From positions 62,001 through 126,000 of the forward strand of contig NZ_JACLHY010000012.1 of assembly GCF_014397245.1 (NCBI RefSeq): DNA of 64,000 nt, given 5' to 3'. The translations under genes were made by a program, and so were the position numbers. Source of the DNA: Arenibacter arenosicollis (GTDB taxonomy: Bacteria > Bacteroidota > Bacteroidia > Flavobacteriales > Flavobacteriaceae). Shown piece by piece: positions 26,412-34,734 of this stretch; position 1 is the first letter of the stretch; every line of letters starts with the position of its first letter. The notes under the pieces were generated by a model that ran no database searches, had not been told where the DNA came from, and saw only the letters and a program-made list of their open reading frames with translations.

Positions 26412-26993
26412 TTAATTCGTTAAAATTATATTGTGCTTTTCTACGATCTTACGAAGGTTAATAAGTGCATAACGCATCCTGCCCAGGGCAGTATTGATAC
26501 TTACTCCCGTATTTTCGGATATTTCCTTAAAGCTCATATCCTTATATAAACGCATCTCCAAGACATCCATTTGATCCTTGGGCAATTCTTTGATCAATAT
26601 ATTAAGGTCAAGATCTATTTGATCTTTAATAAGTTGTCTTTCTGCATTTAACTTGTCATCACTTATTATGGAGAAGATATTAAAATCACTATTGCCTTCA
26701 AACCTAGGCATTCGTTTATTCTTCCTAAAGTAGTCGATAATTAAGTTATGTGAAATCCGCATTACCCAAGGTAAAAATTTTCCCTCTTCATTGTAATTGC
26801 CCTTTTTTAAGGTCTTTATGACCTTAATAAAGGTATCCTGAAAAATATCTTCGGTAGTTTCCCGATCTTGGACTTTGGAATAAATAAAACTGCTAAGTCG
26901 TTGGTTATGACGGTTGATCAATGTCTCCAGGGCCTTTTCGTCCCCGTTCATGTAGTCTCTTACTAATACTGAATCTTCAATTAATAGTTCCAT
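26412..26993 (-). CDS. ECF-type RNA polymerase sigma factor (copy B)
   Basis: 193 residues from the ATG at 26993; the frame stays open to 27047, but alignment with copy A fixes the start at MELLIEDSVLV. Region 2 is TEDIFQDTFIKVIKTL with FLPWVMRISHNLIIDYFRK, and region 4 ends GVSINTALGRMRYALINL. The recognition part of region 4 is identical in both copies, so they probably read the same promoters and differ in regulation. The gene is divergent from uvrA. Confidence 0.93.
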   Translation of the reverse strand: MELLIEDSVLVRDYMNGDEKALETLINRHNQRLSSFIYSKVQDRETTEDIFQDTFIKVIKTLKKGNYNEEGKFLPWVMRISHNLIIDYFRKNKRMPRFEGNSDFNIFSIISDDKLNAERQLIKDQIDLDLNILIKELPKDQMDVLEMRLYKDMSFKEISENTGVSINTALGRMRYALINLRKIVEKHNIILTN

Positions 26994-27211
26994 ACAAATT
27001 ACTTTTTTTAGGCTAAAATGCCATACCTGTTTCTGTGACAAGTGCATTAGAGCGAATAGGATTTTAAAAAAGTAATTGTGTACGTATAGGCTATTTAGGG
27101 TTTATTTCGCATCAAATATAGAAAAAATTCTTTCGATTCAATGCACTTTCCTATAATGAATAATATTTATATGTAAGACAAAGGCTACTAGCTAATAAAA
27201 TTCACATATCG

Positions 27212-27219
27212 TATCTTTG
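27212..27219 (+). promoter_or_regulatory. -7 box of the uvrA promoter
   Basis: TATCTTTG matches the consensus, 17 bases before the uvrA ATG. Confidence 0.65.
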
Positions 27220-27236
27220 CAAACTTAAATACGCAT

Positions 27237-30020
27237 ATGGCCATCTTAACAGACGTTGATCCCAAACATAATATTATAATTAAAGGAGCAAAGCTCCATA
27301 ATTTAAAGAATATAGATGTTGTAATACCACGGAATAAACTAGTGGTCATTACCGGCTTGTCAGGTTCCGGAAAATCCAGTTTGGCTTTCGATACCCTTTA
27401 CGCAGAAGGACAAAGAAGATATGTGGAAAGTTTGTCCTCCTATGCGCGACAGTTTTTGGGAAAATTGGACAAACCCAAGGTAGATTATATTAAAGGTATA
27501 GCTCCGGCCATTGCCATTGAACAAAAGGTAAACTCTACCAATCCCAGGTCTACAGTTGGAACCTCAACTGAAATATATGATTATTTAAAATTAATGTTTG
27601 CGCGTATTGGGCGTACTTTCTCCCCAATATCCGGCAAGGAGGTGAAAAAACATACGGTTTCGGACGTTGTGGAACATATAAAGACCTTTGAAGAAGGCAC
27701 CAAAATGCTTTTGCTTGCCCCTATCAAGATCAGTGAAGATAGAGACCCCTATAAATCGCTACAATTATTCTCCAAACAGGGATTTGCCAGAATTCTGCAC
27801 AATGGAGAGGTTACCAGAATAGATGAGGATTTAAAGGACGTAGGTCGGGAATTTGAACTAGTGGTAGACCGAATCATATATAAAAACGACGAGGATTTTT
27901 TTAATAGATTGGGCAATGCCATAGATACGGCCTTTTTTGAAGGAAAGGGCCAATGCCTTGTTCAGGAACTTGCTACAGGCAAAAGAACCCATTTTAGCAA
28001 TAAGTTCGAAATGGACGGAATGCAATTTCTGGAACCCAATGTACACCTGTTCAGTTTTAACAACCCATATGGTGCCTGTCCCAAATGTGAAGGCTATGGG
28101 GATGTTATAGGTATAGATGAAGACTTGGTTATTCCTAACACTTCACTTTCCGTTTATGAAAACGCCATATTTCCATGGCGAGGGGAAAGTATGGGATGGT
28201 ACCGGGATGAATTGGTGAATGTGGCATACAAATTCGATTTTCCTATCCATAAACCTTGGTATCAGTTATCGGATGAACAAAAACAACTGGTTTGGGAAGG
28301 AAACAACTATTTTACCGGTATCCATAAATTCTTTTCGGGACTGGAAGAAAAGAGTTACAAAATACAAAACAGGGTAATGTTATCCCGATATCGCGGCAAA
28401 ACCAAATGCAGCACCTGTAAGGGAAGGCGTTTAAGGAAGGAGACCGACTATGTAAAAGTTTCGGGAAAATCAATTTCCGATCTTGTAGAATTGCCCATAG
28501 AAGACCTTATCAACTTTTTTAAGGAGATTAAGCTTAGTTCCAATGATCGGAAAATTGTAGAGCGATTACTAAAGGAAATAGAAAGTAGATTGGGATTTTT
28601 ATATAATGTAGGACTTAGTTATTTAACATTAAATAGAAAATCCAATTCCTTATCCGGTGGGGAAAGTCAACGCATAAATTTGGCAACATCATTGGGGAGT
28701 AGCTTGGTAGGCTCCATGTACATCCTGGACGAACCCAGTATTGGACTCCACCCAAAGGATACCGAAAACTTAATTACTGTTTTAAAATCGCTTCGGGATT
28801 TAGGCAATACCGTTATAGTGGTGGAACATGATGAGGATATAATGAATGCCGCAGACGAGGTAATCGATATTGGCCCAAAAGCTGGCACACATGGCGGTGA
28901 GGTAGTAGCACATGGCACCATGGATGAAATTCTTAAATCCGATTCCCTTACAGCCTCTTACCTCAATGGCAGTATGGAAATTGCCGTACCCAAAACAAGA
29001 AGACCCTTCAAAAATTATATTGAAATTAAGGGAGCGAGGGAAAACAACCTTAAAAATATAGATGTAATCTTCCCTTTAAACATATTAACGGTTATTACCG
29101 GGGTTTCGGGAAGTGGTAAAAGTACGTTGGTAAAAAAATTATTGTACCCCATAATTTTAAAGGAGCTTGGAGGTTACGGAGAAAAAGCAGGGCAGTTTAG
29201 CTCCATGGAAGGAAAATTTGGATCCCTAAAGCATGTGGAATACGTTGATCAGAACCCCATAGGAAGATCCTCCAGATCTAACCCTGTCACCTACATAAAA
29301 GCTTATGACGATATCCGTAACCTTTTTGCAAGTCAGAAATTAAGCAAATTAAGAGGATATCAGCCCAAACACTTTTCTTTTAACGTAGATGGTGGTAGGT
29401 GTGAAAAATGTAAAGGCGAGGGTGAGATTACGGTGGAAATGCAGTTTATGGCCGATGTACATTTGGAATGTGAAACCTGCCAAGGTAAAAGATTTAAAAA
29501 AGAAGTCTTGGAAGTAAAATTTGAAGATGCCAACATAGACAACATCCTTAATATGACCATTGATGATGCGGTGGACTTCTTTGAAAAAAACAATCAATCC
29601 AAAATAGTAACAAAACTAAAACCCCTCCAAGATGTTGGCTTGGGGTATGTAACATTGGGACAATCCTCCTCTACCCTTTCCGGAGGCGAAGCCCAGCGTA
29701 TAAAATTGGCATCGTTTTTAGTAAAAGGAAATACCAAGGACAAGGCCTTATTTATTTTTGATGAACCTACTACAGGCCTACATTTCCACGATATAAAGAA
29801 ATTACTTAAATCGTTTGATGCTTTAATAGCCAAGGGACATTCCATAATTGTAATTGAACACAATATAGATTTGATCAAATGTGCCGATTACATAATAGAC
29901 TTAGGTCTAGAGGGAGGAAATAAAGGAGGCCAACTTTTGGTTCAGGGTACACCAGAAAGCGTTGCAAAGAACAAAACCTCCTACACTGCCAAGTATTTAA
30001 AAGAAAAATTACCCCAATAG
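27237..30020 (+). CDS. uvrA: excinuclease ABC subunit A
   Basis: 927 residues, full length. UvrA is the damage-sensing ATPase dimer of nucleotide excision repair that loads UvrB. Both ABC modules are intact: Walker [15 protein letters not shown] and [13 protein letters not shown], signatures [12 protein letters not shown] and [12 protein letters not shown], Walker [11 protein letters not shown] and [10 protein letters not shown]. Zinc-binding pairs are CPKCEGYG with CSTCKGRR, and CEKCKGEGE with CETCQGKR. The [14 protein letters not shown] block near the N-terminus is standard. It has its own promoter and appears monocistronic. Confidence 0.98.
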   Translation: MAILTDVDPKHNIIIKGAKLHNLKNIDVVIPRNKLVVITGLSGSGKSSLAFDTLYAEGQRRYVESLSSYARQFLGKLDKPKVDYIKGIAPAIAIEQKVNSTNPRSTVGTSTEIYDYLKLMFARIGRTFSPISGKEVKKHTVSDVVEHIKTFEEGTKMLLLAPIKISEDRDPYKSLQLFSKQGFARILHNGEVTRIDEDLKDVGREFELVVDRIIYKNDEDFFNRLGNAIDTAFFEGKGQCLVQELATGKRTHFSNKFEMDGMQFLEPNVHLFSFNNPYGACPKCEGYGDVIGIDEDLVIPNTSLSVYENAIFPWRGESMGWYRDELVNVAYKFDFPIHKPWYQLSDEQKQLVWEGNNYFTGIHKFFSGLEEKSYKIQNRVMLSRYRGKTKCSTCKGRRLRKETDYVKVSGKSISDLVELPIEDLINFFKEIKLSSNDRKIVERLLKEIESRLGFLYNVGLSYLTLNRKSNSLSGGESQRINLATSLGSSLVGSMYILDEPSIGLHPKDTENLITVLKSLRDLGNTVIVVEHDEDIMNAADEVIDIGPKAGTHGGEVVAHGTMDEILKSDSLTASYLNGSMEIAVPKTRRPFKNYIEIKGARENNLKNIDVIFPLNILTVITGVSGSGKSTLVKKLLYPIILKELGGYGEKAGQFSSMEGKFGSLKHVEYVDQNPIGRSSRSNPVTYIKAYDDIRNLFASQKLSKLRGYQPKHFSFNVDGGRCEKCKGEGEITVEMQFMADVHLECETCQGKRFKKEVLEVKFEDANIDNILNMTIDDAVDFFEKNNQSKIVTKLKPLQDVGLGYVTLGQSSSTLSGGEAQRIKLASFLVKGNTKDKALFIFDEPTTGLHFHDIKKLLKSFDALIAKGHSIIVIEHNIDLIKCADYIIDLGLEGGNKGGQLLVQGTPESVAKNKTSYTAKYLKEKLPQ

Positions 30021-30363
30021 TTACGGGAATTGGATATAGTCTCTGTTTTAAAGTTTCAATTTCCTAAAATCGGCTACCTTTGGTAACTGATTACCATATA
30101 CTGATTACTATCCACTGTTTTTCGTTTACTGTTTACAGTTTACTGAATACTGATTTCCAGTTACTAAATATTTTCCCACTTAAGTCCTTAAAATAATTAC
30201 TTCGAATTTCGTTATGGGCTGTTCTTAAAATCACTGAGAATTGTTTATAACTTATAAGTATCTAATAGTCAATCACTTAAACTAGTTATCGATTTTTTGG
30301 CATGCTGTTTGGTATATACAAACTGAATGTGAATAGTTGCATTCTAATTTAAAACCTTATATC
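30021..30363. other. intergenic region downstream of uvrA
   Basis: About 340 bases with no gene. It contains the degenerate ACTG-type repeat at 30082-30166. The rest is AT-rich, presumably with the promoter of the gene at 30364. Confidence 0.5.
30082..30166. repeat. degenerate ACTG/TACTG-type tandem repeat
   Basis: Irregular copies of ACTGATTAC, ACTGTTTAC, TACTGAATACTG and similar words follow each other. The first 14 bases (30082-30095) also form GGTAA-CTGA-TTACC. Short-period degenerate repeat of the sort seen between genes in flavobacteria. Confidence 0.55.
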
Positions 30364-31737
30364 ATGAGAAATTTAATACTCCTTTTTACGGCGCTTATAT
30401 TAGGTACTACAAGTACCATGGCTGCTTCATTGGAAAATAAGGTTGCCACAAGCAATACTTATAGAAATGATAACTCATTTATTTTTGTTGAAGATGGCAT
30501 TACATTTTCGGTTTACCCAGATGGGGAATTCGATTTTTATATTGACAACAGAGGTGGAGTAAATGCAAATGTAAATTTTGGAAATGCCAATATAACTTTT
30601 AATTCAGGTTATGACTATAACCCCTATGTACAGTATGACGATTACGGTGCTGTTATCCAAGTTGAGAATGTTCCCGTGTATTATGACTATTACGGAAGGG
30701 TAAGTCAAATTGGGGATGTAAATATCAACTATAACAGAGGTAGAGTATCCAGAGTTGGTGGTTTATATGTCTACTATAACCATAATGGCCACTATAGCCA
30801 TCACAGAGGATTTATAAACGTATACAACAGGCATTATGTGTATAGCCCTTTCCACAGCTATTTCGTAAGACCGGCTTTAGGCTTTAGTCTGGTATTTGGT
30901 AGCCCCTATAGAAGGTATTACGAACCTGTAAGATATACCTATTATAGGCCATATCACCACAACCACAGAAAAGCATATGCTAAAATAGGTCACCATTATA
31001 AGTACGATAAAGGGCATCATAACAAGAGAAGCTCGGTTTACCGAAACGATAAAAGGGTTGCTGTAAGGGACCATGGGTATAGAAGTCAAAGTAACGTTAG
31101 ATCAAACAGGTCTGTAGCAAGTAGAAACGATGGTTATAGAAAGAACAATAATGTTTCCAGAAGTACCACATCCAGGAGCAACAACGATGGTTACAGAAAG
31201 AACAATAATATCTCAAGAAGTACAACATCCAGAAGCAATAATGTTAGCGGTAGAAATAATAATGTTTCAAGGTCCACCACTCAACGCAGTAATGGAAGTG
31301 GTACTATAAAGAGAAGTACAACAGTTAGAAGTAGTTCTCCAAGTTCTAGAAATGACAAATCTATTTCCAGAAGTTCTTCAATTCGTTCCAACAACAAAGG
31401 AAATGGTCAGAGAACTGTAAGTAGAACTACGACTACAAGAAGTAGTAATGGCAGCGGAAGTACTATAAAAAGGAGTAAAGCGGTTGTATCCAGACCTTCT
31501 GGAACTACCAGAACAACGGTAAAAAAGGAAGTTAGCAGAAGCCCAAGAAATACTTCGGTCAGAAGCAGTTCTTCAAGTAGAAGTAATAACGGTTCATCTG
31601 TAAGGAATAGCTCCGCAAAACGACCAAGTGTACAGTCAAAAAGCACTGTAAAAAGGTCAGTTGCCAGGTCATCCAATAGTAGTGCAAGAAAAATATCAAC
31701 GGCTTCCACGAGAGGAAGAAGTTCTAGAAGTAATTAA
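30364..31737 (+). CDS. exported Ser/Arg/Asn-rich repeat protein
   Basis: 457 residues from ATG 30364, where a clean signal peptide begins (MRNLILLFTALILGTTSTMA); the earlier ATG at 30337 adds nine residues and spoils it. Residues to about 170 are rich in Tyr, Asn, Asp and Gly with repetitive beta-strand-like stretches. A His/Tyr/Arg segment follows, and from about 230 onward the chain is almost only Ser, Arg, Asn, Thr and Lys. A 19-residue unit, NDGYRKNNNVSRSTTSRSN, occurs nearly perfectly twice and a third time degenerate (31126-31293). The tail is strongly basic and predicted disordered. Possible roles are cell-surface or polyanion binding, but no family is recognised. Confidence 0.8.
   Translation: MRNLILLFTALILGTTSTMAASLENKVATSNTYRNDNSFIFVEDGITFSVYPDGEFDFYIDNRGGVNANVNFGNANITFNSGYDYNPYVQYDDYGAVIQVENVPVYYDYYGRVSQIGDVNINYNRGRVSRVGGLYVYYNHNGHYSHHRGFINVYNRHYVYSPFHSYFVRPALGFSLVFGSPYRRYYEPVRYTYYRPYHHNHRKAYAKIGHHYKYDKGHHNKRSSVYRNDKRVAVRDHGYRSQSNVRSNRSVASRNDGYRKNNNVSRSTTSRSNNDGYRKNNNISRSTTSRSNNVSGRNNNVSRSTTQRSNGSGTIKRSTTVRSSSPSSRNDKSISRSSSIRSNNKGNGQRTVSRTTTTRSSNGSGSTIKRSKAVVSRPSGTTRTTVKKEVSRSPRNTSVRSSSSSRSNNGSSVRNSSAKRPSVQSKSTVKRSVARSSNSSARKISTASTRGRSSRSN
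31126..31293 (+). repeat. three in-frame 19-codon repeats in the Ser/Arg-rich protein
   Basis: Units begin at 31126, 31183 and 31240, with period 57 bases (the third is one codon short). They encode NDGYRKNNN(V/I)SRSTTSRSN, then a degenerate third copy. Confidence 0.8.
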
Positions 31738-31767
31738 AAATAGTTTTTAGGTTGGTTAGTTGTTTAG

Positions 31768-31798
31768 CCCCGCAGTGAATTCGTTCCTGCGGGGTTTT
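31768..31798 (+). terminator. terminator of the Ser/Arg-rich protein gene
   Basis: CCCCGCAG (31768-31775) and CTGCGGGG (31787-31794) form a GC-rich stem with an 11-base loop, followed by TTTT. Confidence 0.85.
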
Positions 31799-31832
31799 AC
31801 TATTCAATTGAGATTTGAACGCTCCAAAGCAT

Positions 31833-31924
31833 GCCTGCCCGTTCAATTCAGTCGGGCCTGCCCGTTCCATTCAGGCGGGCCTGCCCGTTCCATTCAGACG
31901 GGCCTGCCCGTTCCGTTCGGGCGG
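31833..31924. repeat. four tandem copies of a GC-rich 23-bp repeat
   Basis: Units GCCTGCCCGTTCMATTCAGN-CGG start at 31833, 31856, 31879 and 31902 with no spacers. Copies differ at only a few positions. Each junction forms the small palindrome CGGGC-CT-GCCCG, so the block could fold into serial hairpins. It is far more GC-rich than its surroundings. Not a CRISPR, as there are no spacers. Confidence 0.85.
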
Positions 31925-31993
31925 GCGTTAGAATATTAACAGTTGTTACCGTTCGACGTATAAAGGGCTTGCCCTGAGGAAATTGAGCTTGTG

Positions 31994-33463
31994 CTATTTT
32001 TTCCTCCCCAACTTTTCCAAATAAAATGAAATGGCTCCAAACACATCTTCGGATATTCTAAACTTATATAAAACAAGGACATAACAAATTACAATAAGTA
32101 TACTCTTAATGCCCATGTTAATAACAGGATGGAAAGGAAATGATATAAAGTAAAAAATGGTCGTTAATAATAAGAGTAGAAATATAACCTTGAAAGTTTC
32201 TTTGGTAATGGGTTGAATACCAAATTTCATTTTTACGAAAAACAATTTTACCGTATTATAAATAAAAAAAGCCAAAAAACTGGCTATTGCCGCGCCATCC
32301 AAACCATATTTCGGAATAAGCCACAGGTTCAATAAAATAGTTAGGATAGCCAACACAACCCCCATAAGAAGTAAAGCCCTATAAAAGTCGGAATTGTACA
32401 TTATCGCATTGTTATTGCCCAATAGCGCATCATATACCTTGGCAATGCCAATGATAAAAACAATTACATATCCACCGCGATAAGAAGTCGGCAATAGATT
32501 ATAAAGATCATTTAAGTTTAAAATAATCAGTATAAATATAAGCCCAGACACTATGAACAAAGTCAGGGAACTCTTTTGATATAGGGTTTTTAGCGCTTTG
32601 ATATCCTTTCTGTGAAGTATTTCCGCAGTTAACGGATAGGTTATATTGTGCATGGACCTTGACGGAACGGCAATCACAGTGGCTATGTAACCTGCCACAC
32701 TGTAATAGGCCACATTTTTGATTTCTATAAATTGGTTGATCATCACTTTATCTACCTCCAACAAAACTATTGCTGCCGATCCACCCAAAATAATAAGGGC
32801 GCTATAATTTATAATTTCGCGGGTGTTGCCGGGAAGGTTAAAATCCAACTTCAATTTGAGCAATCTTAAGGCATAGACCTGCATTATCAGGGTTCTAAGA
32901 ATATACATCCCCACTAGTGCATTGAGAAAGCTCAATACAGAAATAAGGTCCCAATACACCAATAAAAGCAATATAGTAACCAATATTCGGCTGAAAACCT
33001 CTTTCATAAAATTTCCAAAAACCGATTTCATTTGAACTTTGGCCCAGGCATAAAATACCTCAAAATAAGCCATCGCCAATCCAATAATAAAAATATGCCA
33101 AACATACCCCTTCACTATTGGGTTCTCCTTGGATAAAAAATTCCCTATGGTTTCATTGGCCAAATAGGATACAATTCCGATAGGTACTACAAGAACAAGT
33201 GGTAATAACACCATTAGAGTCAAAAAACCATCCCGACTTTTCAGTTCCTGGAAACCCGAATAGTATTTGATCATGGTATTTGGAATCCCAAATGCCAAAA
33301 TTGGCATTAAAACAGAAGATGCCGAAAGTATAACATTGACCAAACCAAAATACTCATCGGACAAAAACCTTGTATATAAAAAGAGCAGGTTCAATGCTCC
33401 TATGGCAAATCCACCATAGGTAATCAATGTATTGTTCAACGATTGCTTTAAGACTATTCCCAT
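31994..33463 (-). CDS. polysaccharide flippase (Wzx/MVF-type)
   Basis: 489 residues with about 12-14 membrane helices. The N-terminus (QSLNNTLITYGGFAIGALNL, FLSDEYFGLVNV) and the overall pattern fit the polysaccharide-biosynthesis exporter branch of the MOP superfamily, which flips lipid-linked oligosaccharide across the inner membrane. It is the last gene of the minus-strand run, overlapping the upstream glycosyltransferase by 10 bases, which supports a role in surface-polysaccharide assembly. The exact substrate is not readable. Confidence 0.88.
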   Translation of the reverse strand: MGIVLKQSLNNTLITYGGFAIGALNLLFLYTRFLSDEYFGLVNVILSASSVLMPILAFGIPNTMIKYYSGFQELKSRDGFLTLMVLLPLVLVVPIGIVSYLANETIGNFLSKENPIVKGYVWHIFIIGLAMAYFEVFYAWAKVQMKSVFGNFMKEVFSRILVTILLLLVYWDLISVLSFLNALVGMYILRTLIMQVYALRLLKLKLDFNLPGNTREIINYSALIILGGSAAIVLLEVDKVMINQFIEIKNVAYYSVAGYIATVIAVPSRSMHNITYPLTAEILHRKDIKALKTLYQKSSLTLFIVSGLIFILIILNLNDLYNLLPTSYRGGYVIVFIIGIAKVYDALLGNNNAIMYNSDFYRALLLMGVVLAILTILLNLWLIPKYGLDGAAIASFLAFFIYNTVKLFFVKMKFGIQPITKETFKVIFLLLLLTTIFYFISFPFHPVINMGIKSILIVICYVLVLYKFRISEDVFGAISFYLEKLGRKK

Positions 33464-34734
33464 GCTAAATACTTGGACAGCTTCTTGGTTAATTCCCGTC
33501 TGTGATATTGCTCCACTTTCGCAAAAGGCAACGACAATTGATTCTTTTTATAATCTTGAAACCACTCCAACAAGGAGTTCTTCAATTCATTGGACTGTTG
33601 GTAGTCATAAGTTCTGCCCGTATTGGACTCTGAAATAAGGCTTCCTACCTCCCACTTGCCTGGGCCAACGCCCAATATAGGCCTTTTTGCAGCCATATAT
33701 TCAAATACTTTCCCCGGAATAATTCCTTGGGTCTCCTCAGAATCTATCTCTATCAATAATAATACTTGGGATTTTCTTTGATACTGTAGGGCTTCTTCAT
33801 GAGAAATATACCCCAATAGCTCAGTATAGGGTTGCAAGCCAAAAAAATAGATACTTTCCAAAACATCCGAACTAATTACACCTGCCAACTGTAATTTAAA
33901 ATGCTTTTTAAAGTCTGGGATTTCATGAATCAATTCAGAAATAGCTTTCCAGAGGTTTATGGGATTTCTACCACTAAGAAGGGATCCAATATGTGAAACA
34001 GTAAAATCAACGTCCAATACAGCCGAACTTGTCCCATCTGTATCGAAACCATTGGTAATAACCATAATGGGCTTATTGGTTATTTTAGAAAACTCCTGTT
34101 TTGTGGTATTACTGGTAACTATAATTTTATCGGCTTCATTTAACACCAATTGTTCCAAACGTTTGTGTTTTGCCTGGGAGGAAACAGTAAGTTTTAATTT
34201 TTTATGATATCCAATAGAGGTCCATGGATCTCTAAAATCGGTAATCCACCTTACTTTGCTACTTTTTTTTAATTCGAGCCCAATGAGATGTATGCTATGT
34301 GGTGGTCCCGTAGTTATTACTGTTCGTATACCTTCTTGTTCAATAATATTAGTCAAAAAAGCAACTGAAGGCTTTATCCAAAATTTTCTGGCATCGGGGA
34401 TAAACATATTGCCACGAACCCATAGCATCAATTTTTCCAAAACGGATTGATTCTTGGAATTGATTATACCAGCGCTTATTTTTTTGGTCTTATTCTTGGA
34501 AAATATTCGGGCAAATCCGTAGGGTTCAAAAATAGGCTTCTTGTATATTTTTATTCCCTTTGGTACTTCATCCAAAAAAGTTTCATCGATGAGAGGATAA
34601 TTGGGATTTTCTGGAGTATAAATAATGGGTTCTATATTAAAATCCCTTAGGTACTTCACAAATTTCAACCATCGTTGCACTCCCGGCCCACCTGCTGGTG
34701 GCCAATAATACGTGATGATGAGCACCTTTTGCAT
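33454..34734 (-). CDS. GT4-like glycosyltransferase
   Basis: 426 residues, GT-B fold. N-terminal TYYWPPAGGPGVQRWLKFVKY is the usual start of this Bacteroidota glycosyltransferase group, and WITDFRDPWTSIGYH and VITNGFDTD are typical of GT4-type enzymes. The C-terminal nucleotide-sugar region includes GIIPGKVFEYMAAKRPILGV, with the expected Glu in the F-E-Y block. Its start shares one base with the YfhO stop (TAATG) and its end overlaps the flippase, so the three are translationally coupled. Acceptor and donor unknown. Confidence 0.9.
   Translation of the reverse strand: MQKVLIITYYWPPAGGPGVQRWLKFVKYLRDFNIEPIIYTPENPNYPLIDETFLDEVPKGIKIYKKPIFEPYGFARIFSKNKTKKISAGIINSKNQSVLEKLMLWVRGNMFIPDARKFWIKPSVAFLTNIIEQEGIRTVITTGPPHSIHLIGLELKKSSKVRWITDFRDPWTSIGYHKKLKLTVSSQAKHKRLEQLVLNEADKIIVTSNTTKQEFSKITNKPIMVITNGFDTDGTSSAVLDVDFTVSHIGSLLSGRNPINLWKAISELIHEIPDFKKHFKLQLAGVISSDVLESIYFFGLQPYTELLGYISHEEALQYQRKSQVLLLIEIDSEETQGIIPGKVFEYMAAKRPILGVGPGKWEVGSLISESNTGRTYDYQQSNELKNSLLEWFQDYKKNQLSLPFAKVEQYHRRELTKKLSKYLAWE

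Noticed and set aside
26994-27047. Upstream start for sigma copy B
   Set aside because: Alignment with copy A places the start at 26993.
29349-29878. Minus-strand frames inside uvrA
   Set aside because: They are overlapping shadows of a well-supported gene with no start or family evidence.
31407-31709. 100-residue Leu-rich frame on the minus strand
   Set aside because: It is the antisense of the Ser/Arg-rich coding region; its composition follows from the complementary codons.
31833-31924. Possible CRISPR array
   Set aside because: The 23-bp repeats abut directly with no spacers, and no cas genes are present.
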